64,000 nucleotides of DNA from the NCBI GenBank assembly GCA_038154685.1, contig JAYPYW010000002.1, positions 51,383 to 115,382 on the forward strand. Direction: 5' to 3'. The position numbers and the translations under genes were made by a program. Below are positions 1 through 8,435 of this stretch, in pieces. Position 1 is the first letter of the stretch; each line of letters opens with the position of its first letter. The notes under the pieces were generated by a model, which did no database searches, was not told where the DNA came from, and was given only the letters and a program-made list of their open reading frames with translations. This stretch comes from GCA-002722245 sp038154685. Lineage in GTDB: Bacteria > Bacteroidota > Bacteroidia > Flavobacteriales_C > GCA-002722245.

Positions 1-758
1 AATAACTCAAACTTAGTTGCAAACTCAACAGAGTATGAAATAACAACTTGCTGAACAATTCCTAAAATTATTACACCAATTACGCCAGTAATAAAGAAAC
101 CTTTTAGGGTAGCCTTGTTTTTATTGAAGTAATAGATGTATACAATAGCTGGTATAACCAATAAGTTCAGGATGTGAACCCCGATTGAAAGCCCCATTAA
201 GTAAGCAATCAATATTAAGTATCTATCAGCATATGGCTTGTGCGCATTTGCATCCCATTTTAAGGCCAACCAGAATACAGCTGCAGTATATAATGACGAT
301 GCAGCATATACTTCAGCCTCTACCGCAGAAAACCAAAATGAATCCGAGAATGTAAAGGCTAACGCTCCTACAATTCCACTAAACATAATCCCCCAAGTAT
401 GACCTGTAGTTAATTCGCTAGATTTTAAAGTAATTTTCTTTGCCAGCGCAGTGATACTCCAGAAAAGGAATAAGATTGTAAAGGATGAACAAAGCGCTGA
501 AAAAACATTAACAGCATAAGCAATATATTCGGTGTTTCCTGTAAATGCCTCAGCAACTGCGGCAAACATTCTTGCTTTCATACTCCATAATGGTGCACCA
601 GGAGGGTGACCAACTTGCAATTTAGTTGCGGATGCTATGAATTCCCCACAGTCCCAAAAACTAGCGGAAGACTCAATTGTAAGCACATAAATAATTGTAG
701 AAAATAAAAGAACTGCCCAACCAGTTACATTATTTATAAAAGAATATCTTTTCTCCAT
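1..758 (-). CDS. DUF2723 (TMEM260-like) membrane protein, 3' end cut by window edge
   Basis: An open frame runs leftward from the ATG at 758 off the window edge, giving at least 252 residues. Near the N-terminus it reads FWDCGEFIASATKLQVGHPPG (residues ~35-55, listed here only as the acidic DCGEF and the VGHPPG patches), the hallmark of the DUF2723/TMEM260 family. Several hydrophobic segments follow. Family members are large multi-pass proteins related to glycosyltransferase-C enzymes and proposed to mannosylate or otherwise glycosylate exported proteins; the exact substrate here is unknown. The rest of the protein, including the soluble C-terminal part, lies outside the window. Confidence 0.85.
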   Translation of the reverse strand, partial: MEKRYSFINNVTGWAVLLFSTIIYVLTIESSASFWDCGEFIASATKLQVGHPPGAPLWSMKARMFAAVAEAFTGNTEYIAYAVNVFSALCSSFTILFLFWSITALAKKITLKSSELTTGHTWGIMFSGIVGALAFTFSDSFWFSAVEAEVYAASSLYTAAVFWLALKWDANAHKPYADRYLILIAYLMGLSIGVHILNLLVIPAIVYIYYFNKNKATLKGFFITGVIGVIILGIVQQVVISYSVEFATKFEL

Positions 759-947
759 TTCGTAAAATTACTTTCATAAACCTCAAATAGTCTAGCCCTT
801 TAACGCTTATTAAGTTTAATTAACCCTTTAAAGCAGGCGAATAAGAGGCCGTCATGATATAAAAATGACCGAGCGAAAATAAAAAAAACTCAGCAGAATA
901 CACCACTAGTTTTGAATTAGTATTTTATTACTTTGCTAAAGTTATAG

Positions 948-985
948 CAAACAAAAAGGCCCACAAATGCGGGCCTTTTTGTTTG
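948..985 (-). terminator. Intrinsic terminator (near-symmetric)
   Basis: A perfect 15-bp stem (948-962 with 971-985) encloses an 8-nt loop. The stem has an A-rich outer left arm and a GGCCC core, so it can end transcription in either direction. It lies just past the stop of the lipoprotein gene at 1013 and is probably that gene's terminator. Confidence 0.85.
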
Positions 986-1012
986 TTGGGATAAACCCTA
1001 CAAAAACAATTA

Positions 1013-1570
1013 TTAATCAACTACTACTGATCTTTCTGCATAATGAATTTCTGTATGTTGAATAGAACCAGAACCATCGTTTTGGATAAATACGCCATAA
1101 TCTGTCTCATCAGTATCTATTCCAGAAACGTCAGACGTCTTTTCACCGTTCATGTAAATACCTCCCCAATCCTGAATAGATGGAACACCTATCTTTTCAT
1201 TAATCGATGAGAAAATAATTCTTTCAGTTGTTGTTCCAACCGCAGAAATTGAACCCGTTGAAGTAACCGCTAAATAAGAAGGCTCAGAAGAAACATTCCC
1301 ATAAATAAAAGTTCCTGGTTGAATTTTTAAAACTCCACCATCTTTTACTTGAACTGCTCCATCGATTACCCAATTCTTATTAGATGTCATTTCAAACTCT
1401 GTAGTAATATCACCTTTAACAAAGAAGAATGGTTCCCCGCCAACATCTTCAACTGAAATAATTGCATCACCCTCCTGGTACGAAAACTCATGCTCTACTT
1501 CTTCCTTTTGACATGATGCTAAAACAGCAATAAATAACCCTCCTAGCAATCCAAATTTCAATTTATTCAT
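1013..1570 (-). CDS. Lipoprotein, short beta-helix-type surface protein
   Basis: This is a 185-residue protein with a lipoprotein signal peptide (lipobox LASC, Cys20) followed by an acidic stretch. Residues ~60-150 resemble the start of a Bacteroidota lipoprotein family with a right-handed beta-helix: phrases such as WVIDGAVQVKDGG, IQPGTFI, GTTTERIIF and DWGGIYMNG are typical. Family members usually continue for some 200 more residues. This copy ends shortly after the IHYAERS segment and is followed at once by a terminator, so it may be a C-terminally shortened member. No sorting domain is visible. Function is unknown; a surface or outer-membrane location is inferred. Confidence 0.75.
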   Translation of the reverse strand: MNKLKFGLLGGLFIAVLASCQKEEVEHEFSYQEGDAIISVEDVGGEPFFFVKGDITTEFEMTSNKNWVIDGAVQVKDGGVLKIQPGTFIYGNVSSEPSYLAVTSTGSISAVGTTTERIIFSSINEKIGVPSIQDWGGIYMNGEKTSDVSGIDTDETDYGVFIQNDGSGSIQHTEIHYAERSVVVD

Positions 1571-1599
1571 AATACTACTTTTTAATTTATTAACTCAAA

Positions 1600-1757
1600 G
1601 TTAACATTAATTTAACCTGTTTAACGTAAAAAACCAAATAAAGTTTCGATTTCTATATAATCTACGCTTATAAAAGTGAATGTTTTCGAAGGTTATATGA
1701 TTTTAACACACATCGCTTTGTTAACTTCGTGTTAACATGACATCACTTTAGGTTAAC
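1600..1757. promoter_or_regulatory. Divergent intergenic region with four GTTAAC palindromes
   Basis: GTTAAC occurs at 1600, 1720, 1731 and 1752 between the leftward lipoprotein gene and the rightward small ORF at 1768. The last three lie just upstream of that small ORF. They could be binding sites for a regulator, but AT-rich DNA produces such words by chance and no full promoter was recognised. Confidence 0.25.
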
Positions 1758-1767
1758 AAACAAAACC

Positions 1768-1851
1768 ATGGATTGGCTTAAAAAGAAATTAGATCCTTCG
1801 ATTCCTCAGGATGACGAGAACTTGTTATATTTCTTAGGTCAAAACAACTAA
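1768..1851 (+). CDS. Possible small protein, 27 residues
   Basis: An ATG-started frame encodes 27 residues beginning MDWLKKKLDP and ending YFLGQNN, with a basic helical start and an acidic middle (QDDEN). It sits alone in a 329-nt gap, 48 nt before the next gene. The composition is protein-like and not merely AT-rich noise, but there is no recognised family and no Shine-Dalgarno signal. The rest of this gap holds only the GTTAAC sites noted separately. Confidence 0.3.
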   Translation: MDWLKKKLDPSIPQDDENLLYFLGQNN

Positions 1852-1899
1852 AATCTACGATTCGATTCTACCCCTAAAAAATACCTATCTTGTTTACCA

Positions 1900-2361
1900 A
1901 TGTCTGAAACGGTGTTAATTTTTAAAACTAGAAGAAGAGATTACAATCAGAGAGATAGCACATACGGCATCTTCATTTTGTGCTTTTTTATTTACCTAAT
2001 GTTTTTTGGGCTAACCATCTGGGTAAAGTTATCAGCAATACCTTTAATTATTGGATGGTTATACCTTTGGAACCTAGGAATTAGCAAGATTACTATCCAA
2101 AATGATGGAATCTATCTTCACCGACTTTTCAAAACAGAGAAAATAGAACCCAATAATGTTGTTAAAATTTACTTTAACCCTCAGATTTCAATTGAAAGTC
2201 CAGTCAGATTAATCGTCAAACGATCAAATGGAAAGAAAAAGAACCTACCTCTTTGTGGGGAGCTCTTTGAATACAAGGAACTCCTTAACAATTTTTCTAA
2301 TATCTATAAAATAGATCAACAGTTATTAACTAAACTGAAAAACGATAAGGTTACTTGGTAA
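1900..2361 (+). CDS. Small membrane protein, unknown function
   Basis: This is a 153-residue protein with two adjacent membrane segments (residues ~23-40 and ~45-60), then a soluble C-terminal part rich in beta-like alternation (ITIQNDGIYLHR, RLIVKRSNGKK). The arrangement of a two-helix hairpin followed by a small beta domain resembles bacterial PH-domain-like membrane proteins, but the match is by pattern only. No partner gene is evident: the gene on its right is convergent. Confidence 0.6.
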   Translation: MSETVLIFKTRRRDYNQRDSTYGIFILCFFIYLMFFGLTIWVKLSAIPLIIGWLYLWNLGISKITIQNDGIYLHRLFKTEKIEPNNVVKIYFNPQISIESPVRLIVKRSNGKKKNLPLCGELFEYKELLNNFSNIYKIDQQLLTKLKNDKVTW

Positions 2362-2452
2362 TTAATTACCTTAAAGAAACCATATTTTATGAGAAATGGA
2401 ATTTTGAAAATTAGCTCGACCCTCTGAAATTGGTGCAAATTAGGTTTATGAT

Positions 2453-3643
2453 TCAGGGCTTAAGGATTGTTTTAGTTAAATCATTATATATTCTTTCTCC
2501 TATTAATTTATACCCTTTAGGACGCATATGTTCATCATAATTCCAGAATAAATGATTTCCTTTATCTTCTTCTTTTTTAACAACTTGAGTAAGGTCTAAG
2601 AATGGAACTTTAAATCGCAAACATTGTTGCGCGATGGCAATTTGATGTTGGTTATATTCAGAAGTGGTTAAATCAAAATTTTCAGCTGGGAATCCAAAGG
2701 TCATTTCCCTCTCAAAGGGATAATAATGTTGCGAAATTTGGTTTCTACTTGGTATGTAAATGATTACGGGAATAGTATTATTCTTTTTGCATATGAATTG
2801 AAAGAAAGGAATAGTTTCTCCTAATTTTGGAGGTTTTTTTAAGCAAGCTTCCTCCTTAGCAAAAGCATTTACTAGGAAGGGATTTACTTTCCCCGCTTTC
2901 ATTTCCATAGCTAATTTCTGACTAATATTTTCTGAAAGAATTTTTTCATGTCTGGTCCATGGGTTTGTTGAATCAGGAACGGCCATTATATAGGGTCTTT
3001 CTTTTCCTCCCCAAGCCGGAAGAAGTGGTCCGTGGTAATCAAGCTGTTTTATTACCTCTATAATTCTTGGTATAGCTTTATTGTAAAATTCGGGCTCTAA
3101 AAAATAACTAGGGACAATTGGTTCCTTCTTCCCAAGGTCATTGGCATAAATACATAAAATGGTCATATCCGGCTTTAACAAAGGAATAATATCAGCTGAG
3201 AGTTGTAAGTCCGCATCAAGTCCAATTCCTGCAATTCCAGCGTTTAAAACGTCTAAGAAATCTGCTGAGTCTTTTGCTTTGAAAAAATCTGTTAATTGCT
3301 CATTATCTTGGGCCATCATCCCCTCAACAAAGCTGTCTCCAATAAAAAGCACCGGTTTTTTTCCTTTTGGTTTTTGAAGCTCCCATTCTTTGTCACGAAA
3401 CCCATAAAGGTTCATGGTGTGCTGAAAAATATGAGCTGTATCTAATGAAGATTGCCAGGTCCATGATTTATTTCTGCTGTAATCTTCCTCGGCATGATGA
3501 TTACCCAGCTCCATAAACTTTACACGATCGAAATTAGAAACGTCAGGTATAGGGAAAACAATACGAAAAACTACCTCTTGAAATACGAAGAGACAAACTA
3601 GATAAATAATCCATTGTTTTAAAGACAGTCTTTTTGAGGACAT
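2453..3643 (-). CDS. Membrane-anchored SGNH-hydrolase-like protein
   Basis: This 396-residue protein has one N-terminal membrane segment (residues ~10-28) and then an extracytoplasmic domain. Block I of the SGNH fold is present as FIGDSFVEG (~100-108) with the candidate Ser nucleophile. The C-terminal block DEHMRPKGY (~370-378) supplies the Asp-x-His pair. An ICIYANDLG segment fits the block with the conserved Asn. These proteins are esterases or acyl transferases, often acting on cell-surface sugars; the substrate cannot be told here. The gene appears to stand alone upstream of tRNA-Gln. Confidence 0.7.
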   Translation of the reverse strand: MSSKRLSLKQWIIYLVCLFVFQEVVFRIVFPIPDVSNFDRVKFMELGNHHAEEDYSRNKSWTWQSSLDTAHIFQHTMNLYGFRDKEWELQKPKGKKPVLFIGDSFVEGMMAQDNEQLTDFFKAKDSADFLDVLNAGIAGIGLDADLQLSADIIPLLKPDMTILCIYANDLGKKEPIVPSYFLEPEFYNKAIPRIIEVIKQLDYHGPLLPAWGGKERPYIMAVPDSTNPWTRHEKILSENISQKLAMEMKAGKVNPFLVNAFAKEEACLKKPPKLGETIPFFQFICKKNNTIPVIIYIPSRNQISQHYYPFEREMTFGFPAENFDLTTSEYNQHQIAIAQQCLRFKVPFLDLTQVVKKEEDKGNHLFWNYDEHMRPKGYKLIGERIYNDLTKTILKP

Positions 3644-3712
3644 ACTCGCAAAAATATGCTATATTTTCGGATCTGAATTGTGAATTAACTTTCTAGAAAA
3701 ACCTTAATAAAC

Positions 3713-3738
3713 AAAAAAGCCCATCCATGGATGAGCTT
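3713..3738 (-). terminator. Intrinsic terminator downstream of tRNA-Gln
   Basis: A 10-bp stem (3717-3726 with 3729-3738, one G-U pair on the minus strand) is followed by six U on the minus-strand transcript. It lies 9 nt past the tRNA 3' end. Confidence 0.85.
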
Positions 3739-3746
3739 TAAAGGTG

Positions 3747-3817
3747 TTACCCGACAGGGATTCGAACCCCGACAGACAGTACCAAAAACTGTAGTGCTAC
3801 CGTTACACCATCGGGCA
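3747..3817 (-). tRNA. tRNA-Gln (UUG)
   Basis: The minus strand folds into a complete cloverleaf. The 7-bp acceptor stem is TGCCCGA with TCGGGTA, including the U1-A72 pair usual for tRNA-Gln and one G-U. The anticodon stem ACAGT/ACTGT encloses loop TTTTGGT with anticodon TTG, and the T-arm carries GGTTCGAATCC. CCA is not encoded. The U-A first pair and the UUG anticodon both support glutamine. Confidence 0.97.
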
Positions 3818-3886
3818 AACTAATTGCGGGCACAAAATTAATGCATTTTTCCCTTTGGAGCAAAATTTCTTTTGTTTTTCTGGTAG

Positions 3887-4678
3887 TTAGGTTAAATCTT
3901 GCTTTAAAAGCTCGAATAATTGAGACTCATTTTCTCGTTTCAAATAAGGGTATCCCACCTTTGAAAGATACAACCCATTGGGAGGAGCAATTTTCAAATT
4001 AGTTATATCTCTTGGGTTTAATAGATAATCCTCAAACTCTTCAACTGTAATTTGTTTCCTGCCCACTTTTAATAATCCAGCTATTAATATTCGATTCATC
4101 CCTTTTAAGAATCTATCACCAGTAATTGAAAACCTTAAGCGACCTTTTTTATCGTCTATAAAAAGTTCCGATCTAGTAATATCACATTTTGTATGATTAT
4201 GTACTTCGGGTTGCAAACAGAATGCTCTGAAGTTTATATAATTCTTTACAATTGATGCTGCACTTTGCATCAATTCAAAATTTAATGCTTCATAATTAAA
4301 TAGGGTACTATACTTATCTAGAAACGGATCTGGTTTTGTGTGCAAAAAATAATCATATGATCTACTTTCTGCATCGTACCTGCAATGCTTATCATCTTCA
4401 ACCTCTATCACCTCAAATAATGAAATTGATGTTGGTAAATGCTGGTTAAGGACAAATTTCACATCAAAGGTTGGTTTTTCATTTAGTTCTACATGAAAGA
4501 AATACTGACTCGCATGAACGCCTTTATCTGTTCTTCCGCAACCAAAAACTGTGATTTTCATTTTAAATACCTTTTCCAGTTTTTGCTCCAAGTCCTGCTG
4601 GATTGTAAATGAATTTGGTTGCCATTGCCATCCCGAGTACCTAGAACCATCATAAGCGATATGGAAAAATAAGCGCAT
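3887..4678 (-). CDS. truA: tRNA pseudouridine(38-40) synthase TruA
   Basis: TruA converts uridines 38-40 of the tRNA anticodon arm to pseudouridine in the cytoplasm. The 263-residue length is normal. The catalytic motif GRTDKGVHA is at ~49-57 with Asp51 as nucleophile, and the N-terminal AYDGSRYSGWQ is the family signature. The ATG at 4678 places the start directly before the first conserved strand. It is divergent from the TonB-C gene, with 36 nt between the two starts. Confidence 0.96.
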   Translation of the reverse strand: MRLFFHIAYDGSRYSGWQWQPNSFTIQQDLEQKLEKVFKMKITVFGCGRTDKGVHASQYFFHVELNEKPTFDVKFVLNQHLPTSISLFEVIEVEDDKHCRYDAESRSYDYFLHTKPDPFLDKYSTLFNYEALNFELMQSAASIVKNYINFRAFCLQPEVHNHTKCDITRSELFIDDKKGRLRFSITGDRFLKGMNRILIAGLLKVGRKQITVEEFEDYLLNPRDITNLKIAPPNGLYLSKVGYPYLKRENESQLFELLKQDLT

Positions 4679-4702
4679 CGTTCAAAATTAAGCTTTCTTG
4701 GT

Positions 4703-4710
4703 TAGCTTTG
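4703..4710 (+). promoter_or_regulatory. Bacteroidota -7 promoter element (TAGCTTTG)
   Basis: TAGCTTTG matches the Bacteroidota consensus TAnnTTTG and ends 4 nt before the ATG at 4715. Transcription would start at or very near the start codon, so the mRNA would be almost leaderless. No good -33 TTTG is visible. Confidence 0.5.
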
Positions 4711-4714
4711 TAAC

Positions 4715-5179
4715 ATGAGATTATTTTTGTTGAACTTACTTTTATTATCGGTCACTTTAGGATTTTCGCAATCTGTTGATAGACCTTTAACTTTTGTAAA
4801 GGAAATGCCATACTTCCCAGAATGTAAGGGCAGAAACAATAGCGAAAGGGATATTTGTACCCGAAAAAAAATCAGTACATATATCTCTCTAAACTTTGTT
4901 TATCCGGAAGAAGCCCGAGAAAAGAATATCCAAGGAACTGTTTATGTCCAATTTGTGGTAAATACTTTAGGTAAGGTAGAACAGGTTAAAGTTAAAAAAG
5001 GTGTTCACCCATTGTTAGACGATGCTGCTGTAAAAGCGGTTAAAAAATTACCCGTTTTTGTTCCTGGAAAACAACTCGAAAAACCTGTTGCTATAATTTA
5101 TTCTTTGCCCGTAAAGGTTTCGTTTGACGAATCACCTACTGAAAAAAGAAAGGCAAAAAGAGAAAAGCGAAAAGGATAA
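4715..5179 (+). CDS. TonB C-terminal domain periplasmic protein
   Basis: This is a 154-residue protein with a cleavable signal peptide (about 18 residues) and a TonB C-terminal-like domain at ~60-140. Recognisable parts are YPEEAREKNIQGTVYVQF, the turn DGxV-like NTLGKVEQVKV, and LDDAAVKAVKKLP. In Bacteroidota such stand-alone domains are common in periplasmic energy transducers or envelope proteins. There is no N-terminal membrane anchor or Pro-rich spacer, so it is not a classical TonB. The very basic tail (KRKAKREKRKG) is unusual. Confidence 0.8.
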   Translation: MRLFLLNLLLLSVTLGFSQSVDRPLTFVKEMPYFPECKGRNNSERDICTRKKISTYISLNFVYPEEAREKNIQGTVYVQFVVNTLGKVEQVKVKKGVHPLLDDAAVKAVKKLPVFVPGKQLEKPVAIIYSLPVKVSFDESPTEKRKAKREKRKG

Positions 5180-5180
5180 A

Positions 5181-5208
5181 AAAAGCCCCACATAACTGTG
5201 AGGCTTTT
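5181..5208. terminator. Bidirectional terminator between convergent genes
   Basis: A 12-bp stem with one mismatch (5181-5192 with 5197-5208) has A-runs on the left and T-runs on the right. It lies between the stops at 5179 and 5214 and can serve both the TonB-C gene and rng. Confidence 0.85.
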
Positions 5209-5213
5209 ATATT

Positions 5214-6764
5214 TTAAACATCTAATTCCTTTCCATCAGGATCGTAAAAATGATATTCTAGAATCTCGTTTTCGAACATTGGTAAAATTTCCAATTTCGC
5301 TCCAATTCTTTTTTGGATCTTTTTCTTCTCATTTGAAAAGAATCCTTTAGTTAAATACGATTCAACGTAAGGGTGAACAGAAACTCTTAATTTAGATAGG
5401 CCTTTAGACTTAACCAATGAGCTTGCTTGTCCTTCCATTGTTTGAACTAAATTAATACTAGCGTCAACTTTTCCAGATCCAGTACAAGAAGGACAAACCT
5501 CTGTTGTTACAACTTTAGTTGCCGGACGAACCCTCTGACGCGTAATTTCAATTAATCCAAACTTACTTGGTGGGGTTAAACTGTGTTTCGCACGATCATC
5601 TTTCATGCAATCCTTCATATGCTGAAAAAGCTTCTTTCTGTTAGCCGGCTTTTTCATATCAATGAAATCAACAACAATAATTCCTCCCATATCTCTCAAC
5701 CTCAATTGGCGTGCAACTTCTTCTGCAGCCTCAAGGTTAACAGCTAATGCATTTTCTTCTTGGTTGGCGTTTTCATGAGAACGGTTTCCAGAGTTTACAT
5801 CAATAACGTGACATGCCTCTGTATGTTCAATCACCAAATAAACACCACTTTTAGAGGTAACAGTTTGTCCAAATGATTGTTTGATTTCCTTTGAAATTTT
5901 GAAGTGCTCAAAAATCGGCAATCTACCATCATATAAACTAACAATCCCTCTCTTTTTAGGAGCCTTTTCTTCGATATAATCACTTACTTCATTAAAAAGC
6001 GTTTCATCATCAACATGAATCGCTTCGAATGAACTATTGAATACATCTCTTAAAATTGCTGAAGTACGGCTTAATTCTCCTAAAACCCTATCCGCAACTT
6101 TTGCAGATTTTAAGTTAGTATGAATGTTATCCCACTTCGAAAGTAGATCCTCTAAATCCTTTTGAAGCTCAGCCACTTTCTTATCCTGAGCATTTGTTCG
6201 TACAATTACTCCGAAATTTTTAGGCTTAATACTTTTGATTAACTTTTTTAGTCGATCTTTTTCCTTCCTGTTTCCAATTCTTTGTGAGACTGAAACTCTT
6301 TCGGAAAAAGGAACTAAAACTAAATACCTTCCTGGGATGGAAAGCTCGGAACCAATTCTTGGTCCTTTGGTACTAATAGGCTCTTTAGCTACTTGAACAA
6401 GAACTTCTTGCCCAGCATCTAAAACTTCGCTCATTGTACCAGTTTTTTCTATATCCGCTTCACTTTTAAAGTAAAGCAGATTACTGGTTTTCTCCTTACC
6501 CTCTCTCGTTCGTTTAACAAACTTATTTAAGGATAATACTTGTGGTCCTAAATCAAAATAATGAAGGAACGCGTCCTTCTCGTATCCTACATCAACAAAA
6601 GCTGCATTTAAACTAGGAAGTACTTTTCTTACTTTACCTAAGTAAATATCTCCTACAGCAAACTTTGTGTCTTTAGGTTCTTTATGCAGCTCCACTAACT
6701 GCTTATCCTTAAGTAATGCTATTAAAACTTCTGAGGGTGTAGAACTTAATACTAATTCGTACAC
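5214..6764 (-). CDS. rng: Ribonuclease G (RNase E/G family)
   Basis: This 516-residue endoribonuclease cleaves single-stranded RNA in 5S/16S maturation and mRNA decay. It has an N-terminal S1 RNA-binding domain (GDIYLGKVRKVLPSLNAAF, ~38-56), the RNase H-like catalytic core with metal-binding aspartates in VIDVNSG and VDFIDM, and the zinc-link CPSCTGSG. There is no long RNase E scaffold tail, so it is the short G form. It follows HU and the 29-residue basic protein on the same strand, a common Bacteroidota gene order. Confidence 0.95.
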   Translation of the reverse strand: MYELVLSSTPSEVLIALLKDKQLVELHKEPKDTKFAVGDIYLGKVRKVLPSLNAAFVDVGYEKDAFLHYFDLGPQVLSLNKFVKRTREGKEKTSNLLYFKSEADIEKTGTMSEVLDAGQEVLVQVAKEPISTKGPRIGSELSIPGRYLVLVPFSERVSVSQRIGNRKEKDRLKKLIKSIKPKNFGVIVRTNAQDKKVAELQKDLEDLLSKWDNIHTNLKSAKVADRVLGELSRTSAILRDVFNSSFEAIHVDDETLFNEVSDYIEEKAPKKRGIVSLYDGRLPIFEHFKISKEIKQSFGQTVTSKSGVYLVIEHTEACHVIDVNSGNRSHENANQEENALAVNLEAAEEVARQLRLRDMGGIIVVDFIDMKKPANRKKLFQHMKDCMKDDRAKHSLTPPSKFGLIEITRQRVRPATKVVTTEVCPSCTGSGKVDASINLVQTMEGQASSLVKSKGLSKLRVSVHPYVESYLTKGFFSNEKKKIQKRIGAKLEILPMFENEILEYHFYDPDGKELDV

Positions 6765-6853
6765 GATGATCAGATTTATGTATAAATAGAATATGCTAGC
6801 CCCTGCAAAGGAACTAGCAACAATTAATTAAGGAAAGAATAAGAAGAAGTATA

Positions 6854-6943
6854 TTACTTCTTCTTATGTCTGTTTTTTCTTAATCTCTTTTTACGCTTGT
6901 GCGTAGCCATCTTATGTCTTTTTCTTTTCTTTCCGCTTGGCAT
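6854..6943 (-). CDS. 29-residue AURKAIP1/COX24-domain protein, probable ribosomal component
   Basis: A tiny frame encodes 29 residues starting MPSGKKRKRHKMATH and ending NRHKKK; 19 of the 29 are Lys, Arg or His. This sequence is recognisable as the very conserved Bacteroidota member of the AURKAIP1/COX24 family, whose mitochondrial relative is ribosomal protein mS38. A role as a small-subunit ribosomal protein is inferred from that kinship and the charge. It lies between HU and rng in the same direction, too short for most gene finders. Confidence 0.85.
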   Translation of the reverse strand: MPSGKKRKRHKMATHKRKKRLRKNRHKKK

Positions 6944-6987
6944 AATTTTTTAATTTAAACGTTTGTAAAATATTATTAATCAGCTAA

Positions 6988-7278
6988 TTACTTAACTGTA
7001 GTCTCACTCTTCACTTTGTCAACGAAAACTTTCGCAGGCTTGAATGCTGGTACGAAGTGTTCTGGAATAATGATCGTAGTATTTTTAGAGATGTTTCTTC
7101 CTGTTTTTTGTGCTCTTTTCTTAACAATGAAGCTTCCAAAACCTCTTAAATATACGTTCTCACCTTCTGTTAAAGACGCTTTTACTGATTTCATAAACGC
7201 TTCAACTGTTGCTTGAACTGCTACTTTTTCAATTCCTGTCTTCTCCGAAATTTCATTCACGATATCCGCCTTGGTCAT
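6988..7278 (-). CDS. HU-family DNA-binding protein
   Basis: This 96-residue histone-like protein bends and compacts DNA as a dimer. The N-terminal two helices (MTKADIVNEISEKTGI) and the FGSFIVKKRAQKTGRN strand-arm region at ~47-62 are typical of HU/IHF. The DNA-intercalating arm has IIPEHFVPAFKP, with one Pro at the tip. It is divergent from mutY, and a strong -7 element lies upstream at 7342-7349. Confidence 0.95.
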   Translation of the reverse strand: MTKADIVNEISEKTGIEKVAVQATVEAFMKSVKASLTEGENVYLRGFGSFIVKKRAQKTGRNISKNTTIIIPEHFVPAFKPAKVFVDKVKSETTVK

Positions 7279-7341
7279 CTCTTCTGTAATTTATTTATTT
7301 ATAATTTTATTGCTGACTTCCGTTTTTTTCAAACGGGGGTG

Positions 7342-7349
7342 CAAATTTA
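7342..7349 (-). promoter_or_regulatory. -7 promoter element of the HU gene (TAAATTTG)
   Basis: On the minus strand TAAATTTG matches TAnnTTTG and lies 63 nt before the HU start codon. The expected leader contains a small hairpin (CCGTTT...AAACGG) at about 7319-7336. The -33 box is weak. Confidence 0.55.
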
Positions 7350-7422
7350 CATGATTTCTTTCGGTTATGGAAGAAAAAAAATGACTTTTTTCTGTTAACT
7401 GTTTCAAAACTAATAATTTGAC

Positions 7423-8389
7423 TTGGAAAACTTTAGCGAAAAACTAAGGGATTGGTACAAAGAAAACAAAAGGGATTTACCCTGGAGACATACCTCAAAC
7501 CCTTTTAAAATATGGCTTTCAGAAATAATGCTCCAACAAACGAGAGTGGAACAAGGGATGAGTTATTATTTAAAATTTACCGAAAGGTTTAATGACGTTA
7601 AGGACCTTGCTGAAGCTTCTGAGGATGAAGTATTAAGCATGTGGCAAGGATTAGGGTATTACAGTAGAGGGAGAAATCTAAGGAAGGCTGCCATCCAGGT
7701 TATGGAGGAATTTGAAGGGCAATTCCCAACTAACTCTACCGACCTTAAAAAATTGAAAGGCGTTGGAGATTACAGCGCTGCGGCTATTGCCAGTTTCTCC
7801 AGTAATGAAAAAATAGCTGTTGTTGATGGGAATGTTTACCGCGTTTTATCACGAATTTTTGGGATTTCTACTCCCATCGACTCAACACAAGGAAAAAAGG
7901 AATTCAATAGTTTAGCGAACGAACTAATTTCTGAAAACCACCCTGGAGAACACAACCAAGCAATTATGGAGTTTGGTGCGTTGCATTGTACGCCCAAAAA
8001 ACCAGGATGTAATAATTGCATGTGAAGCTTTTAATAATCAAACCGTTTTTAACCTTCCTGTAAAAAGCAAAAAAATTAAACGAAAAAATAGGTTTTTTAA
8101 TTTTTATTTATCAATTAAAAAAAACAAAATTCTGCTAGAAAAAAGAGACGAAAGTGGTATATGGGCAAACATGTATCAATTACCTCTTGAGGAGACAAAA
8201 TCAGCTAAGCAAGAGTATGGAATTATCTATGAAACCAAGCACGTACTAACCCATCAAGACTTGTTTTGCACTTTTTTTAAGGATGATAATCCTGACGAAA
8301 CAAATAGAGAATGGGTAAAACTATCTGAGCTCCATAGTTATGCTTTACCAGTAGTTATTGATAAGTTTTTAAAGCAATATTTCAAATAA
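7423..8389 (+). pseudogene. mutY: mutY, A/G-specific adenine glycosylase, disrupted in the [4Fe-4S] loop
   Basis: MutY removes adenine mispaired with 8-oxoguanine and so prevents G:C to T:A mutations. The first frame (7423-8025, TTG start) carries DLPWR, the catalytic-Glu segment EIMLQQTRVEQG, the helix-hairpin-helix LKGVGDYSAAAIASF and VVDGNVYRVLSR. It breaks off inside the cluster loop after C-x6-C-x2-C. The fourth Cys, then CEAFNNQ and the NUDIX-like 8-oxoG-recognition domain, continue in the +1 frame to 8389. Between the third Cys codon (8017-8019) and the fourth (8021-8023) there is 1 nt where the family's C-x5-C spacing needs 15, so 14 nt are missing. Both halves otherwise look intact, so the loss is recent or an assembly error. 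Confidence 0.9.
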
Positions 8390-8435
8390 GCCAAGAGCAA
8401 TTACTATATTAGTTTAGCAATTTAATTAACCACAC

